NCBI GenBank assembly: GCA_016291405.1
Contig: JAEEXG010000003.1
Span: 1-64,000 of the forward strand
Length of the DNA stretch: 64,000 nt
Direction: 5' to 3'
Source: Lachnospiraceae bacterium
GTDB lineage: Bacteria; Bacillota; Clostridia; Lachnospirales; Lachnospiraceae
Shown here: one piece after another, positions 16,672 to 24,635 of the stretch
Position numbering within the stretch: the first letter of the stretch is position 1
Layout of the letters: every line of letters begins with the position of its first letter
Notes under the pieces: generated by a model
What the model saw: only the letters and a program-made list of their open reading frames with translations
Told to the model about the DNA's origin: nothing
Databases searched by the model: none
Position numbers and translations under genes: made by a program

Positions 16672-16995
16672 CTATAGGTTAAAAATTGCCATGTTTTTTA
16701 ACTAAAATACAGAAGGTAAAATTTTACCTATAATTTTACTAGACAATATACCATATTTACGGCTTGAATATACACTATTATTTAGCATTTTGCTATAGCA
16801 CAAATTTAACATAAATATATATTTAAACAAGTTGTACATTTAAAATAGCAATTTTGGTACGGTGTAAAGCAATTATGTGCAAGAAAATGACTATTGAAAT
16901 AATGTATATAAATGATATGAACAGTTAATTGTTTCATAGGGGGATGGCTTTTTTATCATTAAGTCATCGAGCATTTAACAATAGGAGGAAAAGAT
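16672..16995. promoter_or_regulatory. Divergent AraC / ABC-operon regulatory region
   Basis: This 324-bp AT-rich gap has no gene. It holds a perfect 16-bp palindrome, AGGTAAAATTTTACCT, at 16714-16729. A candidate promoter for the ABC operon lies at TTGAAA 16894-16899 and TATGAA 16916-16921 (16-bp spacing). AGGAGG before the start at 16996 is a strong ribosome-binding site. The palindrome lies 55 bp upstream of the araC-type start and about 165 bp upstream of the candidate operon promoter. Confidence 0.5.
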
Positions 16996-18435
16996 ATGAA
17001 AAAACGGGTATTAGCAATTCTTTGTTCATCGGTTTTGGCAGTATCTATGCTTGCAGGCTGCGGAAGTGCCGCTTCAAATGCTCCTGCATCAGCAAAGACA
17101 GAGACTAAGACCGAAACTCAGACAACAGAGGCAACAGACACATCGGCTCCTGCAAAGCAGACTGACGGAAAGAACCTTCCTGTTCTTACAACTGAGCCTT
17201 TGACAATCACTCTTTGGGATATTTCAACCGAAGAGCCCAACAAATCAATTGCGGAAGCTGCAGTAGCAAGATTTACTGCCGACTATCCCAACATCACAGT
17301 TAATCAGGTACACCAGCAAAACGATACATATAAGCAGCAGCTTATTGTAGCAATGAGCTCAGGCCAGTGCCCTAACATCTACGGTCACTGGGGTGGCGGT
17401 CCCATGGCTGAATACTATAAGTCAGGCCATGCAAACGACATTACAGAAATGTATGCAAAGTACGATCATCCCGAATATGTTGATGCAGCTGTAGCTCAGT
17501 CAACATTTGACGGAAAGATGCTTGCTATTCCTTACAGCGGACTTACAGGCTGCGATATTTTCTACAATAAGACAATATTCGCTGAACTTGGTTTGGAAGT
17601 TCCTACAACAATTGATGAACTTGAAGCTGTATGTGAAACACTTAAAGCAAACGGAATTATTCCTTTCACACTTGCAAATGCTTCAAAGTGGACAGGTTCT
17701 ATGTACTATATGTACCTTGTAGCACGTCACTCAGGAAATGCTGAATTTGATGCAGCATACACTCAGGAAAACGGCGGTACATTTACAAGCCCTGCATTCA
17801 TCTATGCAGGCGAAAAGATTCAGGAATGGGTTAAGAAGGGATACTTCCCCGATGGTGTTAACTCACTTTCAGCAGATGATAACCAGGATAGAGCACTTTT
17901 ATATGACGGATCCGCAGCAATGATGCTTCACGGCTCATGGCAGGTTGGCGGTATCAAGGCAGATAACGAAGAATGGTACAACGAAAACATTTCAGTATTC
18001 CGTTTCCCCGAAGACTCCGAAGCTAAGGCTGCAGGTGTTCCTCAGAACGTAGAAATCGGTACTGCAATCGGTATGGGAATGTCATTTAACTGCTTTAAAG
18101 AAGATGGTTCAGTAGACCAGGAATTACTCGATGCTTGCTATGTACTTGCAACTCAGTACTTTAACGATGATACCTACAATGCCGCTCAGGTAGCTGCAGG
18201 TACAGTACCTTCAATCAAGGGCTTTAACGAAAACATCGAAGATCCCAACAATAAGTACATCATCGATGAATTCTTCAAGGCTTCAAACGTTCAGCTTTGG
18301 TACGACCAGTACTTACCCGCATCTGTTACAGAAGTTCATAAGAACTGCATGACAGAGCTCTTCGGTCTTGAAAAGACACCCAAGGAAATCGGTGAAGAGC
18401 AGGATGCTGCTATGAAGAAAGCATTGGCTGAATAA
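16996..18435 (+). CDS. Sugar ABC transporter substrate-binding lipoprotein (family 1)
   Basis: The protein has 479 residues. A lipoprotein signal peptide ends in LAGC with Cys22 as the lipidated residue. A Thr/Ala/Glu-rich linker (about 23-62) leads to a family 1 solute-binding fold starting LTITLWDISTEEPN, with GSWQVGGIK and several surface aromatic residues typical of sugar sites. It captures an oligosaccharide and delivers it to the two permeases encoded next. Its codon use looks biased to high expression (many GCA, ACA and AAG codons), as expected for an abundant binding protein. The strong hairpin after it would let it be made in excess over the permeases. Substrate unknown. Confidence 0.93.
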   Translation: MKKRVLAILCSSVLAVSMLAGCGSAASNAPASAKTETKTETQTTEATDTSAPAKQTDGKNLPVLTTEPLTITLWDISTEEPNKSIAEAAVARFTADYPNITVNQVHQQNDTYKQQLIVAMSSGQCPNIYGHWGGGPMAEYYKSGHANDITEMYAKYDHPEYVDAAVAQSTFDGKMLAIPYSGLTGCDIFYNKTIFAELGLEVPTTIDELEAVCETLKANGIIPFTLANASKWTGSMYYMYLVARHSGNAEFDAAYTQENGGTFTSPAFIYAGEKIQEWVKKGYFPDGVNSLSADDNQDRALLYDGSAAMMLHGSWQVGGIKADNEEWYNENISVFRFPEDSEAKAAGVPQNVEIGTAIGMGMSFNCFKEDGSVDQELLDACYVLATQYFNDDTYNAAQVAAGTVPSIKGFNENIEDPNNKYIIDEFFKASNVQLWYDQYLPASVTEVHKNCMTELFGLEKTPKEIGEEQDAAMKKALAE

Positions 18436-18470
18436 ATAGTTACTTTTGGGATTAACCCTTTTAAAAAAAC

Positions 18471-18503
18471 GCTGCCGGCAGGAGCGATTCTCCTGCGGGC
18501 AGC
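18471..18503 (+). terminator. Intercistronic hairpin between binding protein and permease genes
   Basis: GCTGCC plus GCAGGAG (18471-18484) pair with CTCCTGC plus GGCAGC (18490-18503), with a single mismatch and a 5-nt loop. Only a weak TTCTT follows. It is probably a partial terminator or an mRNA-stabilising structure that raises binding-protein output. Confidence 0.7.
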
Positions 18504-18539
18504 TTCTTAAGTAATCAGTTTTAAAACAGGAGGAGCTTA

Positions 18540-19451
18540 ATGGAAAAAGGTAGAAATATAGGGCTTGCTCGGGCAAAGGCAAGGAGTACGGCCAAAGCAG
18601 CAACAGTGTTCCTGCTGCCGGCACTGATACTTATAGCTATTTTTATTGTTTATCCCGTATTTGATACTTTTGCTATCAGCGGATTTAAGTGGAACGGAAT
18701 TTCGGCAGACAGAATTTATAACGGTCTTGGAAACTGGAAGGAACTTCTTCATGATGAAATGTTTTGGAAATCTTTTGAACATAACCTGATTGTAATGGTA
18801 TGCTCAATTCTTTTGCAGATTCCCATCGGTATGCTTTTGGCAACATTTCTTGATGCCGGTGGAAAGAAGTTTAATTTCTTTAAGATTATATGGTTTTTAC
18901 CATACCTTATGAGCTCTGTAGCAATCGCATTCTTGTTTGTATATGCCCTTGCCACAAACGGAGGTCTTATTTCTTCTTTAGCAACCATAATTAACGGAAA
19001 GAGGACCACCATAGATCTTTTAGGAAAGGCGCCCAATGCTTTATACACCATAATAGGTGTTATGGCTTGGCAGTTTACTCCTTTCTACATGGTTTACTTT
19101 ATTGCCGGCTACGGTAATATTGATACCACAATTTATGAAGCCGCAATCATTGACGGAGCCACAAGAGGGCAGTATTTGCGTCACATTGCAATACCTTTAC
19201 TCGGACCGATTTTTAAAACCGCATGCACCATGTCTTTAATCGGATCCTTAAAATACTTTGATATGATTTGGAACATGACTCAGGGCGGACCTGCAGGCAC
19301 CACAGAATTAATGGCTACCTACATGTACAAGCTTTCATTCCAGCAATTTAATATGGGATACGGCTCCACGGTTGCTGCCGGCATGTTCATCTTAATTACG
19401 GCTATAGCGCTTCTCTTTAACAAAGTATTTAAAGTTAAGGAGGACTATTGA
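18540..19451 (+). CDS. Sugar ABC transporter permease (MalF/UgpA type)
   Basis: The protein has 303 residues and six membrane helices, the first around 19-40 (AATVFLLPALILIAIFIVYPVF). The EAA loop near residue 200 reads YEAAIIDGATRGQYLRHIAIPLL, that is EAA-x3-G-x9-I-x-L-P, which docks onto the ABC ATPase. The ribosome-binding site AGGAGG lies 5 bp before the ATG at 18540. It is followed 1 bp later by the second permease. No ATPase gene accompanies the set, which points to a shared MsmK-like ATPase elsewhere. Confidence 0.94.
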   Translation: MEKGRNIGLARAKARSTAKAATVFLLPALILIAIFIVYPVFDTFAISGFKWNGISADRIYNGLGNWKELLHDEMFWKSFEHNLIVMVCSILLQIPIGMLLATFLDAGGKKFNFFKIIWFLPYLMSSVAIAFLFVYALATNGGLISSLATIINGKRTTIDLLGKAPNALYTIIGVMAWQFTPFYMVYFIAGYGNIDTTIYEAAIIDGATRGQYLRHIAIPLLGPIFKTACTMSLIGSLKYFDMIWNMTQGGPAGTTELMATYMYKLSFQQFNMGYGSTVAAGMFILITAIALLFNKVFKVKEDY

Positions 19452-19452
19452 T

Positions 19453-20301
19453 ATGAATGAATACAAAAAATCAAAAATAAAATCAAAAATTGCATGGGCG
19501 ATAGCGTTTTTCTTTGCGCTCATTCAGCTTGTGCTTACACTTACACCTTTCTTCTTTATGATAGTTAACTCCTTTAGAAAGCAGTTTGATATGCTTCAGC
19601 AAGGTGTTTTCCATCTGCCGGATCCTTGGTACTTTAAAAACTATTTTGAAGTTGTCACACACGGTTTCTTTGGATATTTCCTGCGAAGCGTAATCGTGGT
19701 GGCGGTATCACTGATATTAATGCTTGCAATTTCTGCCTTTGCGGCATACCCTTTGGCAAGAATGAAGTTTAAGTTAAACGCATTTATATATGCCACAATA
19801 GTAGCAATGATGTCAGTGCCTATGCATGTTACATTGATTCCTATTTTTAAATTGACAACAAACGTTGGATTGTACGACTCCCTTGGATCTCTTATAGGTC
19901 CATACGTAGCATTTGCTCTTCCTATGTCAGTGTTTATTTTAACGGCATTTATGAAGACAATACCCAAGGAAATAGAAGAGTCTGCGGAAATTGACGGATG
20001 CAATAAGTTTAAAAACTTCTTTAAGATAATCCTTCCTTTATCTAAGTCGGGATTATCCACACTTGCAATTTATAACGGTGTATCAATGTGGAATGAATTT
20101 GCTTTTGCAAATACCTTCCTTATTACACCCGCAAAGAAAACACTTCCTTTGGCCCTTGGACAATTTAAGGGTGAGCATTCTCTTAATATCCCCATTAATA
20201 TGGCGGTATTGACTCTCTCTGTCCTTCCTATGATAATTTTATTTATCATATTCCAGGATAAGCTGGTTAAAGGTATGATGGCAGGAGCCGTTAAGGGCTA
20301 A
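19453..20301 (+). CDS. Sugar ABC transporter permease (MalG/UgpE type)
   Basis: The protein has 282 residues with six membrane helices. The EAA-like loop is EIEESAEIDGCNKFKNFFKIILPLS, at about residues 175-199. The C-terminal GMMAGAVKG is characteristic of MalG-type permeases. The ribosome-binding site AAGGAGG lies inside the end of the upstream permease. It forms a heterodimer with the previous permease. Confidence 0.94.
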   Translation: MNEYKKSKIKSKIAWAIAFFFALIQLVLTLTPFFFMIVNSFRKQFDMLQQGVFHLPDPWYFKNYFEVVTHGFFGYFLRSVIVVAVSLILMLAISAFAAYPLARMKFKLNAFIYATIVAMMSVPMHVTLIPIFKLTTNVGLYDSLGSLIGPYVAFALPMSVFILTAFMKTIPKEIEESAEIDGCNKFKNFFKIILPLSKSGLSTLAIYNGVSMWNEFAFANTFLITPAKKTLPLALGQFKGEHSLNIPINMAVLTLSVLPMIILFIIFQDKLVKGMMAGAVKG

Positions 20302-20365
20302 AATATATAATATAAAAGTGGGTGCCGAAGAAACTGGATAAAGGCATTACCGGAAAGAGGTCTTT

Positions 20366-22378
20366 ATGATAATTTATGTTGACGCTAATGCAAAGCATGA
20401 CGGAAACGGAAGTAAGGAATTACCCTTTAAGAGGATTAATGAGGCGGCTAAAATAGCTAAGCCCGGAGACGAAGTTTTGGTTTTACCGGGAACTTACAGA
20501 GAAAACGTTAATCCTGTTTATGCGGGCACAGAAGATAACCGCATCACTTACAAGAGTGAAAAGCCTTTAGGGGCTATCATTACAGGCGCCGAAAAGGTTG
20601 AAAAGTGGGAAAAATATAAAGGCGATGTATGGTGTGCCAGGGTTAAAAACGGCATATTTAACGACTATAATCCGTACACCACTTTAGTATACGGTGACTG
20701 GTATTTTGCCACACCCAACAAGCACACAGGATGCGTGTGGTTAAATGATGAGGCTTTATATGAAGCTTTAAGTATTGAAGAATGTATTGAAGCTAAAGTA
20801 TACGAATGCTCATGGGTTCCCGAAAAATCAAAGAGAAAATGGTTTGCCACTCAGGATAAAGAAACTGATGAGACAGTTTTCTATGCAAATTTCGGGGGAA
20901 AAGATCCTAACAAAGAAAACGTTGAAATTACAGTAAGACGAGAATGCTTTATGCCACAGGAAGAGGGTATAGGCTATATTACCGTTACAGGATTTAACAT
21001 TAATAAAGCAGCAACCACATGGGCTCCTCCCGCAGCTTACCAGGACGGAATGATAGCTCCTCACTGGAGTAAAGGCTGGATTATTGAAGATTGTGAAATC
21101 TGGGGAAGTAAGTGCGCAGGTATTTGCGTAGGACGTTATTACGATCCTGAAAACAGCAATTTCTATACCACTCAGCACTTAAAGAGCCCCACTCAGATGG
21201 AAAGAGACTCTGTATGCAGAGGTCAGTATTACGGATGGCTTAAAGAAAAAATCGGCGGCCACATTATAAGAAGAAACAATATCCACCACTGCGAACAGGG
21301 TGGTATTATCGGCCGTATGGGCGGAGTTTTCAGCATTATTGAAGATAATCACATTCACCATATAAACAACATGATGGAACTTGGAGGCGCCGAAATCGCG
21401 GGCATTAAGATGCATGCAGCAATCGACGTTATTATGAGAAGAAACCATATCCATCATTGTACAATGGGTATTTGGTGCGACTGGGAAGCACAGGGCACAA
21501 GAATCACTCAGAATCTTCTTCATGATAATGAGCGTCCCGAATTTGCAAAGCAGTTAGAGGGCGGTATGACCTGTCAGGATATATTTGTAGAAGTCAGCCA
21601 CGGTCCCACACTTATTGATAACAACATTCTTTTGTCGGATGTTTCATTAAGAATTGCAACTCAGGGTGTTGCTATGGTTCATAACCTTTGCGCCGGAGCA
21701 TTTACCTTTGTTGGAGACGGTACACATTGGAGATACACACCCTACCATATGCCTCACAGAACAGAAGTAATGGGCTTTATGACCATCCTTCACGGAGATG
21801 ACAGATTCTACAACAACATCTTTATTCAGAAGTGGCCTTCGGAAGACTGGGTTCTTACAAATGACTCAAAGCCCGAAGAAAAGCAGATTGAAAACAGAAA
21901 GGTGGGAACATATTGCTTTGATGAATATCCTACCTACGATGAATGGATAAGCTGGTTTGAAATGGAAGAAGAGTTTCCTAACATGATGAAGCATGATAAA
22001 TTCCATTTTTCACACCTGCCCGTATGGGTTAACGGTAACGCTTATTTTGAAGGCGCTAAGGGTTGGAAGAATGAAAAGAATGCTTTCTTTGATAATTCCG
22101 GAAAGGTATATGTAGACGTTTGTGAAAAGAACGGAAAATACTTCCTTGATACAAACATCTACGATGTGCTTAAAGACTTTGAAGTTGATATGATTTCAAC
22201 AGATACCTTAGGAAAGGCCTTTGAACCCCAGCAGAAGTTTGAAAATCCCGATGGAACCCCCATTACCTTTAATTACGATTACTTTGGTAATCACAGAGCA
22301 GTGGGCGTTATTCCCGGACCCTTTGCCGCAAAGGAAGTGGCGTCTGATGAACTTTACTCTAAATTAGCCATAGAATAA
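20366..22378 (+). CDS. Right-handed parallel beta-helix protein, putative cytoplasmic glycan-active enzyme
   Basis: The protein has 670 residues and no signal peptide. The N-terminus IIYVDANAKHDGNGSKELPFKRI plus LVLPGTYRENV, at about residues 2-48, is the DUF1565-type entry to a beta-helix. Residues about 290-400 carry repeated rungs of the form R-N-x-I-H-H (RRNNIHHCE, IEDNHIHHINN, MRRNHIHHCTMG, ITQNLLHDN). Such folds occur in polysaccharide lyases, pectinases and some glycoside hydrolase families. I cannot place it in one family. It ends the AraC-controlled ABC operon, 64 bp after the second permease, with an AGAGG ribosome-binding site, so it may process the imported oligosaccharide inside the cell. 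The catalytic residues are not identified. Confidence 0.75.
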   Translation: MIIYVDANAKHDGNGSKELPFKRINEAAKIAKPGDEVLVLPGTYRENVNPVYAGTEDNRITYKSEKPLGAIITGAEKVEKWEKYKGDVWCARVKNGIFNDYNPYTTLVYGDWYFATPNKHTGCVWLNDEALYEALSIEECIEAKVYECSWVPEKSKRKWFATQDKETDETVFYANFGGKDPNKENVEITVRRECFMPQEEGIGYITVTGFNINKAATTWAPPAAYQDGMIAPHWSKGWIIEDCEIWGSKCAGICVGRYYDPENSNFYTTQHLKSPTQMERDSVCRGQYYGWLKEKIGGHIIRRNNIHHCEQGGIIGRMGGVFSIIEDNHIHHINNMMELGGAEIAGIKMHAAIDVIMRRNHIHHCTMGIWCDWEAQGTRITQNLLHDNERPEFAKQLEGGMTCQDIFVEVSHGPTLIDNNILLSDVSLRIATQGVAMVHNLCAGAFTFVGDGTHWRYTPYHMPHRTEVMGFMTILHGDDRFYNNIFIQKWPSEDWVLTNDSKPEEKQIENRKVGTYCFDEYPTYDEWISWFEMEEEFPNMMKHDKFHFSHLPVWVNGNAYFEGAKGWKNEKNAFFDNSGKVYVDVCEKNGKYFLDTNIYDVLKDFEVDMISTDTLGKAFEPQQKFENPDGTPITFNYDYFGNHRAVGVIPGPFAAKEVASDELYSKLAIE

Positions 22379-22386
22379 CTTATAAA

Positions 22387-22419
22387 CAGCATCGGATAAC
22401 CTTCCGGTGCTGGATTTCT
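22387..22419 (+). terminator. Terminator of the first sugar ABC operon
   Basis: CAGCATCGG at 22387-22395 pairs with CCGGTGCTG at 22404-22412 (one G-T pair), followed by a T-rich tract. Confidence 0.7.
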
Positions 22420-22455
22420 TTATGTCAGAAGCAAGATGAGAGAAGCATAAGAAAA

Positions 22456-22485
22456 GGCCTGCGGGAAACCCGCAGGCCGGTTTTT
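22456..22485. terminator. Strong GC-rich bidirectional terminator at the hsp20 3' end
   Basis: GGCCTGCGGG at 22456-22465 pairs perfectly with CCCGCAGGCC at 22469-22478 around an AAA loop. TTTTT follows on the plus strand and a shorter T run follows on the minus strand. It ends hsp20 transcription and blocks readthrough from the ABC operon. Confidence 0.9.
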
Positions 22486-22488
22486 AAG

Positions 22489-22938
22489 TCATCCTTCAAT
22501 GAGTATCTGCTTCTTTTCGGGAAGCTTTTCTTTGTCCTTCTTAGGAAGGGTAAGGTTCAATACACCGTGTTTGAAGCTTGCCTTGATGTCTTTCTCGGTG
22601 ATGTCCTCGCCGACATAGAAGCTTCTCTGCATTGATCCGGAATAGCGCTCCTGTCTGATGAGTTTGCCCTTCTTATCCTTTTCGTCCTTATCCAGACCCT
22701 TGTTTGCGCTGACTATTAGATATCCGTTGTTCAGCTCCAAACTAATCTCTTCTTTCTTGAAGCCGGGTAAATCGATATCTACTTCGTAGTGATCGTCATG
22801 ATCTTGAACATCGGTCTTCATCATCCTGTCGGCACGTCTGCCGTACAGCTTTCTTTCGGTTCTGTCCAAATCTCTGAAATCCGGGAATGCGAACCAATCA
22901 TCAAACAAATCCTCTCCAAAAATACTAGGTCTTAACAT
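22489..22938 (-). CDS. Small heat shock protein, Hsp20/alpha-crystallin family
   Basis: This is an ATP-independent holdase chaperone of 149 residues, a normal length. A short N-terminal arm has SIFGEDLFDDWFAFPD. The alpha-crystallin domain runs from about 38 to 145 and includes YEVDIDLPGFKKEEISLELNNGYLIVSA, at about residues 51-78, and the hallmark GVLNLTLPK near the C-terminus. The start has an AAAGGAGG ribosome-binding site. A perfect CIRCE operator overlaps the promoter about 150 bp upstream, so the gene is under HrcA control. Confidence 0.95.
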   Translation of the reverse strand: MLRPSIFGEDLFDDWFAFPDFRDLDRTERKLYGRRADRMMKTDVQDHDDHYEVDIDLPGFKKEEISLELNNGYLIVSANKGLDKDEKDKKGKLIRQERYSGSMQRSFYVGEDITEKDIKASFKHGVLNLTLPKKDKEKLPEKKQILIEG

Positions 22939-23054
22939 AATGCTTACCTCCTTTAACTCAATACTTGTTAATAGCTACTGAGCAAGGGGAAGGAGGGATT
23001 AGATCATTGGAACATACCGTTCTTATGGTCTTCTCTGTTCCTCTGTTCGATTAT

Positions 23055-23083
23055 GTTATACCACCAAGATTAGCACTCGTCAA
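23055..23083 (-). promoter_or_regulatory. hsp20 promoter
   Basis: On the minus strand, TTGACG (plus 23078-23083) and TATAAC (plus 23055-23060) are separated by exactly 17 bp. The -35 lies in the spacer and right arm of the CIRCE element. The predicted leader is about 110 nt. Confidence 0.85.
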
Positions 23084-23096
23084 GGGAGAGTGCTAA
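23070..23096. promoter_or_regulatory. CIRCE operator (HrcA site)
   Basis: TTAGCACTC at 23070-23078, a 9-nt spacer, and GAGTGCTAA at 23088-23096 match the CIRCE consensus at all 18 arm positions. It covers the hsp20 -35 region. Confidence 0.98.
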
Positions 23097-23149
23097 CAAT
23101 ATTTATAAAATATTTGTGAACTGGCAGCTTATAGCGGTATCGGGATGTA

Positions 23150-23201
23150 TTGATAAAAGAGCCTGATTGTGGTAATATATTGCTCGCGCTTAGGCTCTTT
23201 T
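23150..23201 (+). promoter_or_regulatory. Candidate ychF promoter within an inverted repeat
   Basis: TTGATA at 23150-23155 and TAATAT at 23173-23178 are 17 bp apart. An inverted repeat (AAAAGAGCCT at 23155-23164, AGGCTCTTTT at 23192-23201, then more T) brackets the -10 and predicted start point. It may be an operator, or a terminator left from an unrecognised upstream transcript. Confidence 0.5.
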
Positions 23202-23231
23202 TTTGAAGAAGGAAAGTAAAAAATAATCAAT

Positions 23232-23294
23232 AGGTTTACGCTAATTGGCGTAAACCTCCTGAATAAAATACAAGAAAAGCCCGTAAATTCGGGC
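23232..23294 (+). promoter_or_regulatory. Two hairpins in the ychF leader
   Basis: AGGTTTACGC at 23232-23241 pairs perfectly with 23248-23257. GCCCG at 23279-23283 pairs with CGGGC at 23290-23294. The second hairpin ends 2 nt before the GGAGG ribosome-binding site of ychF. I do not recognise a known riboswitch or protein-binding leader here. Confidence 0.5.
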
Positions 23295-23308
23295 ATGGAG
23301 GAAATAAA

Positions 23309-24406
23309 ATGAAACTAGGAATCGTGGGCCTTCCCAACGTCGGAAAGAGCACCCTTTTTAATTCACTTACAAAAGCGGGCGCTCAGGCAGCAAATTTCCC
23401 TTTTTGTACAATAGATCCAAACATCGGTGTTGTAGCGGTACCCGATGAAAGAATCAAGCTTTTGGGAGAACTTTATCACACAAAGAAAGTTACACCCGCC
23501 GTTATAGAATTTGTAGATATTGCAGGATTGGTTAAGGGCGCTTCAAAGGGTGAAGGCTTAGGAAACCAGTTTTTATCAAACATCAGAGAAACAGATGCAA
23601 TCGTTCACGTAGTAAGATGCTTTGAAGATACAAACGTCATTCATGTTGACGGTTCCGTTGATCCTATAAGAGATATTGATGTAATCAATCTTGAACTTAT
23701 CTTTGCAGACCTTGAAGTCCTTGAAAGACGTTTGTCAAAGGTAACAAAGGCTGCAAGAATGGATAAGACTCTTCAGAAGGAAGAGGCGCTTCTACTCAGA
23801 GTAAAGGCTCATCTTGAAGAAGGAAAGGCTGCAAGAAGTCTTGAAATCGATGATGAAGACGAACTCTTACTTATGAAGGATTATAACTTCCTTACATATA
23901 AGCCTGTTATTTATGCCGCAAACGTTGCCGAAGAAGATTTGGCAGATGACGGCGCCTCCAATGAAATGGTTAAAAAAGTCAGAGATTTTGCCGCAAAAGA
24001 AGGAAGCGGAGTATTTGTTGTTTGCGCAAAGATTGAAGAAGAAATTTCTGAGCTTGACGATGATGAAAAGGCTGAATACCTTGATGCCATGGGGTTAAAG
24101 GAATCAGGTCTTGATAAGCTTATTAAAGCTAGCTACGATCTTTTGGGCCTTATGAGCTTCTTAACAGCAGGAGAAGATGAGTGCCGTGCTTGGACCATTA
24201 AGAAGGGTACAAAAGCTCCTCAGGCAGCCGGAAAGATTCACACAGACTTTGAAAGAGGATTTATTAAGGCAGAAGTTATTAACTATAAAGACCTTCTTGA
24301 ACAGGGTTCTTTATCTGCAGCTAAAGAAAAAGGACTTGTTGGCATCGAAGGAAAAGAATATGTAGTTAAAGATGGTGACGTAATTCTCTTTAGATTTAAT
24401 GTATAA
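23309..24406 (+). CDS. ychF: Redox-/ribosome-associated ATPase YchF (OLA1 family)
   Basis: This Obg-family P-loop NTPase prefers ATP and associates with ribosomes. The protein has 365 residues, the family norm. The N-terminal G domain has GLPNVGKST at 8-16 and DIAGLVKGASKGEGLGNQFL for switch II. A coiled-coil insertion follows (about 130-170). The specificity motif is NVAEED rather than NKxD, which explains the ATP preference in this family. A C-terminal TGS domain runs from about 280 to 365 and ends in DGDVILFRFNV. The start follows GGAGG. It lies alone between two terminators. Confidence 0.97.
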   Translation: MKLGIVGLPNVGKSTLFNSLTKAGAQAANFPFCTIDPNIGVVAVPDERIKLLGELYHTKKVTPAVIEFVDIAGLVKGASKGEGLGNQFLSNIRETDAIVHVVRCFEDTNVIHVDGSVDPIRDIDVINLELIFADLEVLERRLSKVTKAARMDKTLQKEEALLLRVKAHLEEGKAARSLEIDDEDELLLMKDYNFLTYKPVIYAANVAEEDLADDGASNEMVKKVRDFAAKEGSGVFVVCAKIEEEISELDDDEKAEYLDAMGLKESGLDKLIKASYDLLGLMSFLTAGEDECRAWTIKKGTKAPQAAGKIHTDFERGFIKAEVINYKDLLEQGSLSAAKEKGLVGIEGKEYVVKDGDVILFRFNV

Positions 24407-24442
24407 TTCTTAAATATTTCTAAATATAGTATTACAAAAAAT

Positions 24443-24475
24443 GACATTCTCAATATCTTGGGGATGTCTTTTTTT
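24443..24475 (+). terminator. Terminator after ychF
   Basis: GACATTCTC at 24443-24451 pairs with GGGGATGTC at 24460-24468 (two G-T pairs), followed by seven T. Confidence 0.85.
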
Positions 24476-24532
24476 ATGCCTGAAAATGCCGACAAATGGC
24501 GTAAAATCAACAAAAAATTAACAACCAAGGGG

Positions 24533-24561
24533 TTGCAATGGGAGTGGAAATGTTGTAAAAT
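24533..24561 (+). promoter_or_regulatory. Promoter of the mraZ division cluster
   Basis: TTGCAA at 24533-24538 and TAAAAT at 24556-24561 are separated by 17 bp. The predicted start point is near 24568, giving a leader of about 68 nt before the mraZ ATG. Confidence 0.65.
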
Positions 24562-24606
24562 GTGGGTACAAGTGGAAGAAAGTGGTTACTACGTGGGTGA
24601 AAGTGG
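24562..24606 (+). repeat. Phased GTGG repeats, candidate MraZ operator
   Basis: GTGG begins at 24562, 24572, 24582, 24593 and 24603, that is every 10-11 bp, with one more at 24544 in the promoter spacer. MraZ binds tandem GTGG/TGGG-type repeats on one face of DNA in front of its own gene. The array lies just downstream of the -10, where binding would block transcription. Confidence 0.75.
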
Positions 24607-24635
24607 TACGATTTTAGAGTAAGGAGGTGATCGGA

